From Marinoscillum sp964351625 (lineage in GTDB: Bacteria; Bacteroidota; Bacteroidia; Cytophagales; Cyclobacteriaceae), in contig CAYGOV010000018.1 of the NCBI GenBank assembly GCA_964351625.1, positions 1 to 64,000 on the forward strand: a stretch of 64,000 nt of DNA. Reading direction: 5' to 3'. Shown one piece after another: positions 28,166-35,371 of the stretch (the stretch's first letter is position 1; each line of letters begins with the position of its first letter). A model generated the notes under the pieces. It was not told the DNA's origin. It made no database searches and was given only the letters and a program-made list of their open reading frames with translations. The position numbers and the translations under genes are program-made.

Positions 28166-28197
28166 AAATCCCGGGTCACTCCCGGGATTTCTTTTTA
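28166..28197 (+). terminator. Hairpin terminator
   Basis: AAATCCCGGG, loop TCACT, CCCGGGATTT, then CTTTTTATCC. It lies 48 bp after the stop at 28117. Confidence 0.85.
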
Positions 28198-28303
28198 TCC
28201 GCACTTTTTGGTAATCGTCACATTTAAATTCCCCAGACCCCCGTTCCTTAGATGCTGTGGTCATTGTTTTCTCAGAACACCATAATCCTCCTCAAAAAAA
28301 GGA

Positions 28304-28445
28304 ACGTTCCTTTGATAAAGAGGAAACGTTCCCTCCGAGCAACACAAACGTTTCCTCCGACCAACACAAACGTTTCCTCCGGCCAACACAAACGTTCCTT
28401 CCAAGCATAACAAACGTTTCCTCTGAGCCATACATACGGTTGTGT
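28304..28445 (+). repeat. 22-bp tandem repeat, about seven units
   Basis: Units begin with ACGTT at 28304, 28326, 28348, 28370, 28392, 28414 and (degenerate) 28436, exactly 22 bp apart. The best unit is ACGTTTCCTCCGACCAACAC plus two A residues; most units contain the AACGTT palindrome at their junction. Since 22 is not a multiple of three and weak open frames exist on both strands, coding function is unlikely. The period is close to two helical turns. It lies between the terminator at 28166 and the HU-like gene. Confidence 0.85.
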
Positions 28446-28641
28446 TGGGCGCTACATACTTTCCATCCTGTGCAGTGAAATATAACTATCAGACGCACCC
28501 TCCTATTTCTTAGGATAAAATCTACTTTCGCAGGCCTTTACACACAACTATGGCATGTGTTTTGCTTTTAAAAAACTGAATCTTTTGAAGCGCTTTCTGC
28601 AGGTTCACATCTCGTGTTTTACCTTTTAAATATTCAGTCCA

Positions 28642-29043
28642 ATGTCTGTGAAATTCAAACCAACGCAGCGTGTGGATCCAAGGGATTTGACGCTTCCAAG
28701 AAAATACTATCCTCAAATCATCTATGGAGATGATGTCAGTTTTGATGAGCTGGCAGATGTCATTTCCAAAATGTCTAACCTCAACTACGGCTCAGTGGTA
28801 GGCATGCTGGCTACACTCACGGAGGCCATACAGCTCCAGCTGGCTCATGGCAGACAAGTGAAGCTCAGCGGTCTGGGCACCTTTTATCTTACACTCACAG
28901 GGGATGGACAGGCACGACCAGAAGACCTTTCGTCCGGCGATATCAAACAATCACACCTTAGGTTCCGCCCTGACAAACGACTCAAAGGCACCTTGCAAAG
29001 GCTGGATTATACCAAAGTGTCCACTACGCACTCAGGACAGTAA
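28642..29043 (+). CDS. HU-family DNA-binding protein (Bacteroidota HU-like)
   Basis: This 133-residue protein has the HU/IHF-like fold pattern seen in Bacteroidota: an N-terminal arm (MSVKFKPTQRVDPRDL), a helical pair (FDELADVISKMSNLNYGSVVGMLATLTEAIQLQLAHGRQVKLSGLGTF is the conserved region, residues ~36-80), then a basic arm with LRFRPDKRLKGTLQRL. It is longer than classical HU (~90 aa). It would bend or coat DNA in the nucleoid. It lies directly next to the 22-bp repeat array and the cassette-like interval. Confidence 0.85.
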   Translation: MSVKFKPTQRVDPRDLTLPRKYYPQIIYGDDVSFDELADVISKMSNLNYGSVVGMLATLTEAIQLQLAHGRQVKLSGLGTFYLTLTGDGQARPEDLSSGDIKQSHLRFRPDKRLKGTLQRLDYTKVSTTHSGQ

Positions 29044-29370
29044 AATGAGACGTGTAATGCACCCACCCATCTATTAACAGCAGGGGTTCTAGCTATTGCA
29101 ATTAGTGGTAAGATTGGTTAGTTTGTCATATGAAACTGAAAGGATATCCGTCTGTAGCCGTTTACTTCCGTTTACCGACGGATATATATCAGATTTACAG
29201 TCAGGTAAGTCATTGATGATGAATAAAATAGAAATACTAATAGATAAAAATATAAGGTAAGTAAACACCATTGTGTTTACTGAATTGTTGTATTGAATTG
29301 AAGAAGTTACCTGCTAGTTGTCTACAGGATTTTCCCATCAGGTGCTTTTAAAAAGGATTTTTTTTGATTT

Positions 29371-29550
29371 ATGCCGGGTAAGACTTGTCTTGATCGGCGG
29401 GAAGTTTTTCGCGGAGAAACCGACAGAAAGTGTACTTTCAGGACGCGTGAGACGCATCAGAAAAACTTACTGGTGAGGAATTTAGCCGTTTTCAAGCACA
29501 AAATCAAGCTAAACGGCTTTGCTCAGCGAATAAATCAAAAAAAGACTTAA
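29371..29550 (+). CDS. Doubtful 59-aa basic ORF
   Basis: ATG 29371 follows a T-rich run and opens a 59-residue frame, MPGKTCLDRREVFRGETD to FAQRINQKKT. It is strongly basic and lacks hydrophobic segments. No RBS is clear and the same DNA holds inverted repeats, so it could equally be an RNA or nothing. Confidence 0.25.
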   Translation: MPGKTCLDRREVFRGETDRKCTFRTRETHQKNLLVRNLAVFKHKIKLNGFAQRINQKKT

Positions 29551-29810
29551 AATAATTAACTTTCAGGCCGTAGAGGCACCTGCTGGGACATTCTTTTTAC
29601 GCCACATATCCTGTGCATAAATGAACATAAAAAGAACTAAAATCCTGATGACTTGCATCCGCCCGGTCAACCGGACTGGAGTAGAGGTGTAACTTCCTCA
29701 ACTACGGTTGGAGGGTTTTTGAACTTTTTTCACCCTGTAGAAAGATGGTCAACCTCAACACAACATCCGTTAAATCTTCATTGCTCATAACCGAAGTTGT
29801 TTTATATTTA

Positions 29811-29871
29811 TGCCAAGGGGAGCTTCGGTAGGGACTTGCATAGCGGGGAGCAACGAAGTTTACCTTGGCAT
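29811..29871. repeat. Imperfect hairpin upstream of the two-TM gene
   Basis: ATGCCAAGG at 29811 pairs perfectly with CCTTGGCAT at 29863, and CTTCG pairs with CGAAG after a small internal loop. The structure ends about 27 bp before the start at 29899. It may be a leader hairpin or the boundary of the first cassette-like unit. Confidence 0.5.
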
Positions 29872-29898
29872 TGTGGGGAATTGCCCAAGTCGTATAAT

Positions 29899-30405
29899 AT
29901 GAACTCCGAAGAACTAAGAACTCAAATTATAGAGGTATTTCAACGTAACAGGCAAACTCCTGCTGCCGATTATGATGAATCCAGATTTTTAGACTTCTTG
30001 CTAACTCCACCAACCTCCAAGAACAACATCAAGAACTCATTTAAAGGTGTTCGCAGATATTATCGGTTTTTCGAGGATATCGAACTAACCTTTGGAGTCT
30101 GTTTTTCCCTATCTGACCAAGATAGATTCTACTCAATTGACCAATTCATAAAAAAAACAAATGAACGAATTGGAAAAGGTCGAGGCAACAAACAAATACT
30201 TGACCGGAGACTTGATGAGAAAGACCATTACTTTATTGAACTTATTCTAACAGCGATACTCGCTGTAGTTATTTACTTCTTTCAACTGCATATCATAACC
30301 TTTTTCACTGCTTTTGGATATGGAATTGCCATTTGGTGGATTGTTGGCAGCAAACTGAGGAGCAAACGCCATAACAAACAACTGAGCAAAATAATCAACG
30401 GCTAG
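29899..30405 (+). CDS. Two-TM protein of unknown function in a cassette-like unit
   Basis: The frame is open from 29797, but residues before ATG 29899 are encoded by the hairpin, so the 168-residue form (MNSEELRTQIIEVFQ...) is chosen. The N-terminal ~110 residues are soluble and charged (FKGVRRYYRFFEDIEL, FYSIDQFIKKTNERI). Two close hydrophobic helices (ILTAILAVVIYFFQL and ITFFTAFGYGIAIWWIV) end in a basic tail, SKLRSKRHNKQLSK. Paired C-terminal TM helices behind a soluble domain are seen in some membrane effectors, but nothing here identifies one. An attC-like element follows its stop. Confidence 0.6.
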   Translation: MNSEELRTQIIEVFQRNRQTPAADYDESRFLDFLLTPPTSKNNIKNSFKGVRRYYRFFEDIELTFGVCFSLSDQDRFYSIDQFIKKTNERIGKGRGNKQILDRRLDEKDHYFIELILTAILAVVIYFFQLHIITFFTAFGYGIAIWWIVGSKLRSKRHNKQLSKIING

Positions 30406-30447
30406 ACTAGTTAGACAACATTGCAACAACGACGCAAATAACTCCCC

Positions 30448-30678
30448 ACAACAAGCACTAAGTCGGCAGATGTCTACTACCTCTTTGTCAACTGCTGAGG
30501 GACTCGCCCACTTCGGTACACCTTCTGATACTTCTGTGCTTTCTATTTTTTCCTGTGCTTCTGGCGAATGTCTTTCTAACCGCATCGGTATTTGAAAGTT
30601 TGTACGGGTGGTGCACCTTCGTTACTTTTATCGTTACCTAGCAAGTGGAGACATCCGCCGCTTAGCTTAGCGTTGTAC
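30448..30678. repeat. attC-like imperfect inverted repeat 1
   Basis: The outer boxes ACAAC (30448-30452) and GTTGT (30672-30676) are complementary. After 5-6 nt spacers come inner arms CTAAGTCGGCAGATGTCT (30458-30475) and AGACATCCGCCGCTTAG (30649-30665), which pair at 16 positions with one bulged base and one mismatch. The order R''-spacer-L''-long loop-L'-spacer-R' is that of an integron attC site, though longer than most and with an R' (GTTGTAC) that departs from GTTRRRY at one base. It fills the gap between the two-TM gene and the Shedu-like gene. Confidence 0.55.
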
Positions 30679-30686
30679 ACCATTAG

Positions 30687-31475
30687 ATGCTATACGAGAG
30701 AAACTACTTCGAATTAACAGATCAGGAACTAGCTGATATCAAGAAAGCTACGAAACCTCTAACGAAAGGTGGAGGTATGACGTCAATTGACTATCAAATT
30801 TATCCAAAGGCAGGCTTTTTCAACAAGTCCTTGTTCCCTAACAATATGTTAGATATTGACGACCTAAAAAACAATTCCAAGTCAATCAAATCTCTCAGCG
30901 ATTTCGAAAACCTCCTCAACCAGAAAACCACCACCGAACGGGGCATCTTGAACTTTATCAGAGACAATAGAGCTTATTTTATTATTGCTTCTGTACTAAC
31001 CGAATTTCATTTCGGGCATCATTCATCATATGCCTTTCCTGAGTTCGAACTTCCACCTAATTACAAGGCAGACTATTTAATAGTAGGTAAGAGTTCTTAT
31101 GGACACGAATTTGTTTTTGTTGAACTCGAAAATCCTTACGGGAGCATAACAACTAATGACGGCAGCCTGGGAACAACTTTTAGAAAAGGAATTAAACAAG
31201 TAAGCGATTGGAACTCATGGTTAGAGTCGAACTTCTCTCATTTAAAGCTGATGTTTGAAAAATATCAAGATGTTCACAGGGAACTCCCCAAAGAATTTCT
31301 GAATCTGGATACTAGTAGAATTCATTACGTTGTTGTGGCGGGCAGACGAACCAACTTTAACGATGAAACTTACAAACAAGCCAGGAGGATGAAGACAGAT
31401 CGAATTCACATCTTTCATTATGACAACCTAATTGATAAGGCGCAACAAGTTCTAAAAAATAAGAATTACGTATAA
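30687..31475 (+). CDS. Shedu-like (SduA/DUF4263) nuclease candidate
   Basis: The 262-residue protein has, in its second half, the layout of the Shedu C-terminal domain (DUF4263), a PD-(D/E)xK-type nuclease fold. FHFGHHSSYAFPEFELP leads to the acidic YKADYLIVGKSS, then FVFVELENPYGSI, and the helix FRKGIKQVSDWNSWLESN with the conserved Q..DW. The usual E-x-K appears as ELE, so the catalytic Lys is replaced, a variation I believe some family members share. IHYVVVAGRRTNF supplies a late strand. Shedu proteins are single-gene anti-phage systems. The start is 5 bp after GTTGTACACC, and the reverse complement of that box lies 4 bp after the stop, so the gene is framed as a mobile unit. Assignment is by motif memory, not by search. 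Confidence 0.65.
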   Translation: MLYERNYFELTDQELADIKKATKPLTKGGGMTSIDYQIYPKAGFFNKSLFPNNMLDIDDLKNNSKSIKSLSDFENLLNQKTTTERGILNFIRDNRAYFIIASVLTEFHFGHHSSYAFPEFELPPNYKADYLIVGKSSYGHEFVFVELENPYGSITTNDGSLGTTFRKGIKQVSDWNSWLESNFSHLKLMFEKYQDVHRELPKEFLNLDTSRIHYVVVAGRRTNFNDETYKQARRMKTDRIHIFHYDNLIDKAQQVLKNKNYV

Positions 31476-31478
31476 AAC

Positions 31479-31700
31479 GGTGTACAACAGACGCTGATCG
31501 GGCATATGTCTAAGTGCATTCTGGCTGGTTTTGGTGCAACTCGACCGTGATATCTGCCGCTGAGAAATGGCAGTACTTTCCACCATCTTCTGCTCGCAGG
31601 ATTTTTAGACTTTCGGAACGGAGTGCCATTTGGAACCGTTGTGAGCTTCGGCAGATTTCACTACTTTCGTGCTATTCACTAGCTTCGGACATACGAATTC
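31479..31700. repeat. attC-like element 2, right half degraded
   Basis: GGTGTACAAC (31479-31488) is followed by a 5-nt spacer and CTGATCGGGCATATGTCT, which matches the left arm of element 1 (CTAAGTCGGCAGATGTCT) at 13 of 18 bases. A partial right arm is visible as CTTCGGACATACG near 31682. No GTTGTAC box follows, so this end of the array seems truncated. Confidence 0.45.
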
Positions 31701-31931
31701 TATGACTCCACCAACTCTTTTCTACTATTTATTATTTGCTGATTAAAGTAAGGTGTTTGTCGTCTGATTACACTCATTCCTCATTGGGTCTTATTATGGA
31801 ATGCCAGTGTGACCTATCCTTACTTTTAGCCTCCCCAGGACTTGTTCCCAATCTAAAACCCAGTCCCATTAAGTTGTCATTTCTTTTTATCCTCCTTTTT
31901 TGGTAGTTTTTACCTACTAATTCGCCCGCCC
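31701..31931. other. Non-coding upstream region of the TPR-CHAT gene
   Basis: No gene, hairpin or repeat was recognised. The T/C-rich stretch before 31932 probably contains the promoter. Confidence 0.3.
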
Positions 31932-34514
31932 ATGATTCGATTACTCCTCTATAGTGCCCTTAGCACTTCCTTGCTTCTAGTTCAAGCACAAAGTTTTTCC
32001 GACTTAGTCTCACAATTCCTAGACCTAGATAAGCAAGGCAACTATGCTGCTGCAGCTCCTGTCTTAGAGCAAATGGTGGTAGCGGCTGAGAAAGAGTACG
32101 GACGTGACTTCATGTATTTCAACTCACTGATCTATACAAAGGACAACTTTCTCCTGCTCAGCAATTACCTAAAAGCTGCTGAATATGGTGAGCGTCTTGA
32201 TTCCATTTATGCGCAAACCAAGCCCTACAGCGATGATGGACTTATCAACCTGAATGAGCTTTGTTCCAACTTCACTTATGCTGGCAACTATGGCAAAGCA
32301 CAAGTCTATGCTGAGAAAAGCCTAAAGGAATATGAAAAACGATATGGCAAAAAGACTACTGACTATGCCACTGCCCTTTCCCAAGTTGGTATCACTTATC
32401 AAGCGATGGGCCTGCACGAAAAAAGTCTCGAATACTTCAATCAAGCATTGGCTATCGTGCAAAAGACTGAGCCCAATTCACAGGAACACTTCACCATACT
32501 CAACAATGTGATGACTGGGGAATCCTTGTCAGGAAGGAAAGTGGAAGCCGCCAATCATGCTTTGGTAATACTGAACATGGCGAAAAAAATGTACAACGAC
32601 GTACCTCTAGTCGTGGCGCATTTTTATGGCAATTATGGTGTAAACCTTCAAAATATTGGCGATCTCGAAAAGGCGGCTGAGCAATTTGGAGCAGCACAGC
32701 AAATCTTTGCGCAAAACCAGCTTACAAACGGCGAGACCTATGCTGATTTTCTCTCTAATTATTCAGTATTCCTTTTTGAATCCGGGAAGCTTCCAGAAGC
32801 TAAAAATGCCGCCGCTCAATCATTACAGATTTTCACTAACACCTTTGGCTCTAAGAGTCACCGCACCTTTTATCCTAAAATCAATCTTGGTATTTACAAT
32901 GGCCTCATTGGCGAAAGCTATGCAGGAGTACGACAAAGCACAGAGGCTTTGCAGCAACATCTCGCTCAATTCAAGAGCAATCAGTTTGTGCTCACGGAGA
33001 AAGACCGCATCGAATCAAGGAAGTTTTACGATCAGGTATATGGCCTGCTGGTCGGTGAGCTTTTGATCAAAAACAATCCATTAAATGAGGCTGATAAGAG
33101 GCAATTCTACGGCGATCTCTTCAACCTGCACGTCAATAGTAAAGGAATGGTGCTTAGCGGAATCAACAAAACCAAAAACCTGATATTATCTAGTGGAAAC
33201 ACCGAACTGATCTCCATGTATGACCAGTGGATTCGACTCAAAAATCAAATTAGCTACTACAATGGACTTACGCTAGAGTCCCTACATGAAGCAGGAATAA
33301 ATCTGGAAAGTCTGAAAACAGAAGCCTCTAGACAGGAAAAAGAACTCTTCACAAAAGCCGGATTAGATAGTGAGGTTGACACTGAATGGATTACCTGGCA
33401 GCAAGTACGTGATAAACTAAAACCTAGCGAGGTGGTGGTAGAGATCGTGCGAACTCAGTACAAGGAAACAGTCAGTTATTTCGCTCTGATACTAAGTGCA
33501 GACACTAAAAATGGACCTTTGATGATCTCACTTCCTGAAGCGGATAAATTGGAAGGCTCGGGTTATCAATACTATAAAAACTGCATCGAGTACGAAATAG
33601 CAGATCTTAAATCCTATGACTTGTACTGGGAACCGATAGCTAAAGCAATCAATGCGACTCAGCCATCAACCAAACAAATAATCCTAAGCACAGAAGGCAC
33701 CTACAACTTGATATCCATCAATTCACTCAAAATACCTCAATCAGGAAAGTATGTTGTGGAGGGAAGCCAAATCAAACTGGTAACAAACAGCATCAATCTA
33801 GTTTCAAAAGTGGAAAAGCCTGCAGGAGCAGATATCTGGCTAATCGGTGATCCGGATTTTACGGCCCCTCCTTCTACCAATAGTCAGCGAGGATCAGAAG
33901 TTCGCTTGGTGAGCAATCTGAGTTTTGTACTTCCCAAGCTTCCTGGCACCTATGATGAGGTGACGAGCATAAGTAATTTACTTCCAGCAGGACAGTCAGT
34001 TCATGTGCTCACATCGAAAAATGCCAATGAAACAGCAGTCAAGAAAATTCAGTCTCCAAAATTGCTGCATTTTGCAACGCACGGATATTTCGCAAAAGGC
34101 GATCAGGCCATGCTCAATACCGGGATCGCTCTTTCTGGGCTGAACACTTTCTATGAAAATCCCTCTGCCTATCATGGTGATGATGGACTTCTTACTTCCT
34201 ACGAAATACAAGGGATGAACCTAACAGGAACAGCCCTCGTGGTACTTTCAGCCTGTGAAACAGGACTTGGAAATGCGGTAACAGGTGAGGGAGTTTTTGG
34301 ATTGCAGCGGGCCTTTCGAATTGCAGGTGCCGAGACCCTCATCATGTCGCTATGGAAGGTAGATGACAAGGCTACCCAACTACTAATGACCTCATTTTAT
34401 CAAAACCAAGCCACAGGCTCTGACTTTAATCAAGCATTCCAAAAAGCCCAGAATCAACTGATGTCAACATATCCTCATCCAAAATACTGGGGAGCTTTTC
34501 TGCTGATTGAGTAG
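31932..34514 (+). CDS. Secreted TPR-CHAT domain protein
   Basis: The 860-residue protein has a signal peptide (MIRLLLYSALSTSLLLVQAQ), then TPR-like helical repeats through about residue 330 (YGKAQVYAEKSLKEYEKRYG, GLHEKSLEYFNQALAI, GDLEKAAEQFGAAQQIF), a linker, and a C-terminal CHAT domain. The caspase-like dyad is present: His in LLHFATHGYF near residue 715 and Cys in VVLSACETGLGN near 773. CHAT proteins are cysteine peptidases or degenerate relatives. Here a Sec signal puts it outside the cytoplasm, unlike the Craspase-type TPR-CHAT proteases. It ends at a hairpin terminator. The target is unknown. Confidence 0.92.
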   Translation: MIRLLLYSALSTSLLLVQAQSFSDLVSQFLDLDKQGNYAAAAPVLEQMVVAAEKEYGRDFMYFNSLIYTKDNFLLLSNYLKAAEYGERLDSIYAQTKPYSDDGLINLNELCSNFTYAGNYGKAQVYAEKSLKEYEKRYGKKTTDYATALSQVGITYQAMGLHEKSLEYFNQALAIVQKTEPNSQEHFTILNNVMTGESLSGRKVEAANHALVILNMAKKMYNDVPLVVAHFYGNYGVNLQNIGDLEKAAEQFGAAQQIFAQNQLTNGETYADFLSNYSVFLFESGKLPEAKNAAAQSLQIFTNTFGSKSHRTFYPKINLGIYNGLIGESYAGVRQSTEALQQHLAQFKSNQFVLTEKDRIESRKFYDQVYGLLVGELLIKNNPLNEADKRQFYGDLFNLHVNSKGMVLSGINKTKNLILSSGNTELISMYDQWIRLKNQISYYNGLTLESLHEAGINLESLKTEASRQEKELFTKAGLDSEVDTEWITWQQVRDKLKPSEVVVEIVRTQYKETVSYFALILSADTKNGPLMISLPEADKLEGSGYQYYKNCIEYEIADLKSYDLYWEPIAKAINATQPSTKQIILSTEGTYNLISINSLKIPQSGKYVVEGSQIKLVTNSINLVSKVEKPAGADIWLIGDPDFTAPPSTNSQRGSEVRLVSNLSFVLPKLPGTYDEVTSISNLLPAGQSVHVLTSKNANETAVKKIQSPKLLHFATHGYFAKGDQAMLNTGIALSGLNTFYENPSAYHGDDGLLTSYEIQGMNLTGTALVVLSACETGLGNAVTGEGVFGLQRAFRIAGAETLIMSLWKVDDKATQLLMTSFYQNQATGSDFNQAFQKAQNQLMSTYPHPKYWGAFLLIE

Positions 34515-34605
34515 TATTAGAGCTTTGGCAAAATCATTTTTGATTTATTCTATAGAGTAGAGAGAGTGGTCAGTTTAGCATGATCTTTTTTATTAATTGG
34601 AATTA

Positions 34606-34637
34606 AATCCCGATCTTGAAGGTCGGGATTAATTTTT
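34606..34637 (+). terminator. Hairpin terminator after the CHAT gene
   Basis: AATCCCGATC and GGTCGGGATT pair (one G-U) around TTGAA, then AATTTTTCTT. It lies 90 bp after the CHAT stop and makes any start upstream of 34640 unlikely for the next gene. Confidence 0.8.
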
Positions 34638-34654
34638 CTTATCGTCTAAGGCCT

Positions 34655-35206
34655 ATGAACGCTGCAACATCTGAAGTCAACGAACTGCTCAAAGAGAATG
34701 GATATTTAGTTTCCCAAAAAGGAGGTTTTACTAAAATTCGCAAAGCTGGATCTTCCAAAAAACTAATGTTCGTGATATCCTCGGCACTAGGACTTTCATT
34801 GATCCTGTTTACCATATTGGGAGATTTATCAGATGAATTTGGCTATGTAGGCATCCTCATATTGGTACTTCCCCTCATCACTCAGCGATGGAAAGCACCG
34901 CATGAGATGATCGTTGAACCCGAGGTGAGAGTGACACTACTGAGCGGGGTTTCCTTCAAGCGAATCATAAAAATCACCAACATCTCAAGCCTTGAAGTTG
35001 ATGAAAACATCCTCACTTCAGATGTGAGTCCATTCAAGGATGGCTACCAAGATTTCAAATACAACTTCAAAATAATCGTAGATGGTAAGGGACAAACCAT
35101 ACTCAGTCTTATTTTCCGCAAGGAAAGTGCAGAAGAGGTAAAAGGCGTATTTGAGTTTTTATCGTCGCTATTGTCGCTGGATAAGAAACGCCAGGAAACG
35201 TCCTAA
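34655..35206 (+). CDS. Small membrane protein of unknown function
   Basis: The frame opens at 34616 inside a terminator stem, so ATG 34655 is preferred (183 residues). A soluble N-terminus (NELLKENGYLVSQKGGFTKIRKAG) is followed by two hydrophobic helices (MFVISSALGLSLILFTIL and YVGILILVLPLI). A C-terminal beta-rich domain follows (EVRVTLLSGVSFKRIIKITN, KYNFKIIVDGKGQTILSLIF), resembling PH-like domains in bacterial membrane proteins. No specific role can be given. Confidence 0.65.
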   Translation: MNAATSEVNELLKENGYLVSQKGGFTKIRKAGSSKKLMFVISSALGLSLILFTILGDLSDEFGYVGILILVLPLITQRWKAPHEMIVEPEVRVTLLSGVSFKRIIKITNISSLEVDENILTSDVSPFKDGYQDFKYNFKIIVDGKGQTILSLIFRKESAEEVKGVFEFLSSLLSLDKKRQETS

Positions 35207-35208
35207 GA

Positions 35209-35367
35209 TTATCTATTCCTGCTGACCAAGATAGCATCTATCGCCACTCCTAAACCGGCACCTACTGCTACCCAAATAGCTAGATTATCAGTGGAAACAC
35301 CCAATGCTGTACCTATGGCAATACCTAGGATAAAAAATTGTCCTTTCCTAAATTTTCGCTTCACCAT
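35209..35367 (-). CDS. 52-aa glycine-rich membrane protein
   Basis: ATG 35367 opens a 52-residue frame with a basic N-terminus (MVKRKFRKGQFF) and two hydrophobic Gly-rich stretches, FILGIAIGTALGV and AIWVAVGAGLGVAIDAILV, ending in RNR. It begins 4 bp after the stop of the WD40-like lipoprotein gene, so it is a likely operon partner. The GxxxG-like spacing suggests a helical hairpin in the inner membrane. It is short but its composition and position are not those of random sequence. Confidence 0.6.
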   Translation of the reverse strand: MVKRKFRKGQFFILGIAIGTALGVSTDNLAIWVAVGAGLGVAIDAILVSRNR

Positions 35368-35371
35368 CAGC

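Larger units (their letters stand above)
29044..29898. other. 855-bp non-coding, hairpin-rich interval
   Basis: No convincing long gene is present. It holds a 9-bp perfect inverted repeat (29144-29152 with 29177-29185) around 10-bp direct repeats CCGTTTAC, an AGCCGTTT/AAACGGCT pair at 29484-29518, CCGGTCAACCGG near 29660, a GC-rich hairpin near 29695 followed by a T-run, and a strong hairpin at 29811-29871. This density fits an RNA gene, a decayed mobile element or recombination sites. Short frames exist on both strands, with the 59-aa frame at 29371 the only one worth listing. Confidence 0.4.

Noticed and set aside
28304..28445. CRISPR array
   Set aside because: The units are back to back with no unique spacers, and no cas gene is present.
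28257..28498. Open frames on both strands across the 22-bp array
   Set aside because: They arise from the repeat itself; the 22-bp period is not a multiple of three and the predicted proteins have no domain or start signal.
29089..29271. 60-aa frame on the - strand
   Set aside because: It crosses the 9-bp inverted repeat and has no start signal or recognisable domain.
29811..29871. A third attC site before the two-TM gene
   Set aside because: The hairpin is strong, but the flanking boxes do not match GTTGTAC/ACAAC, so it is reported only as a hairpin.
31514..31705. 63-aa frame on the + strand
   Set aside because: It falls inside attC-like element 2 and shows the composition of non-coding DNA.
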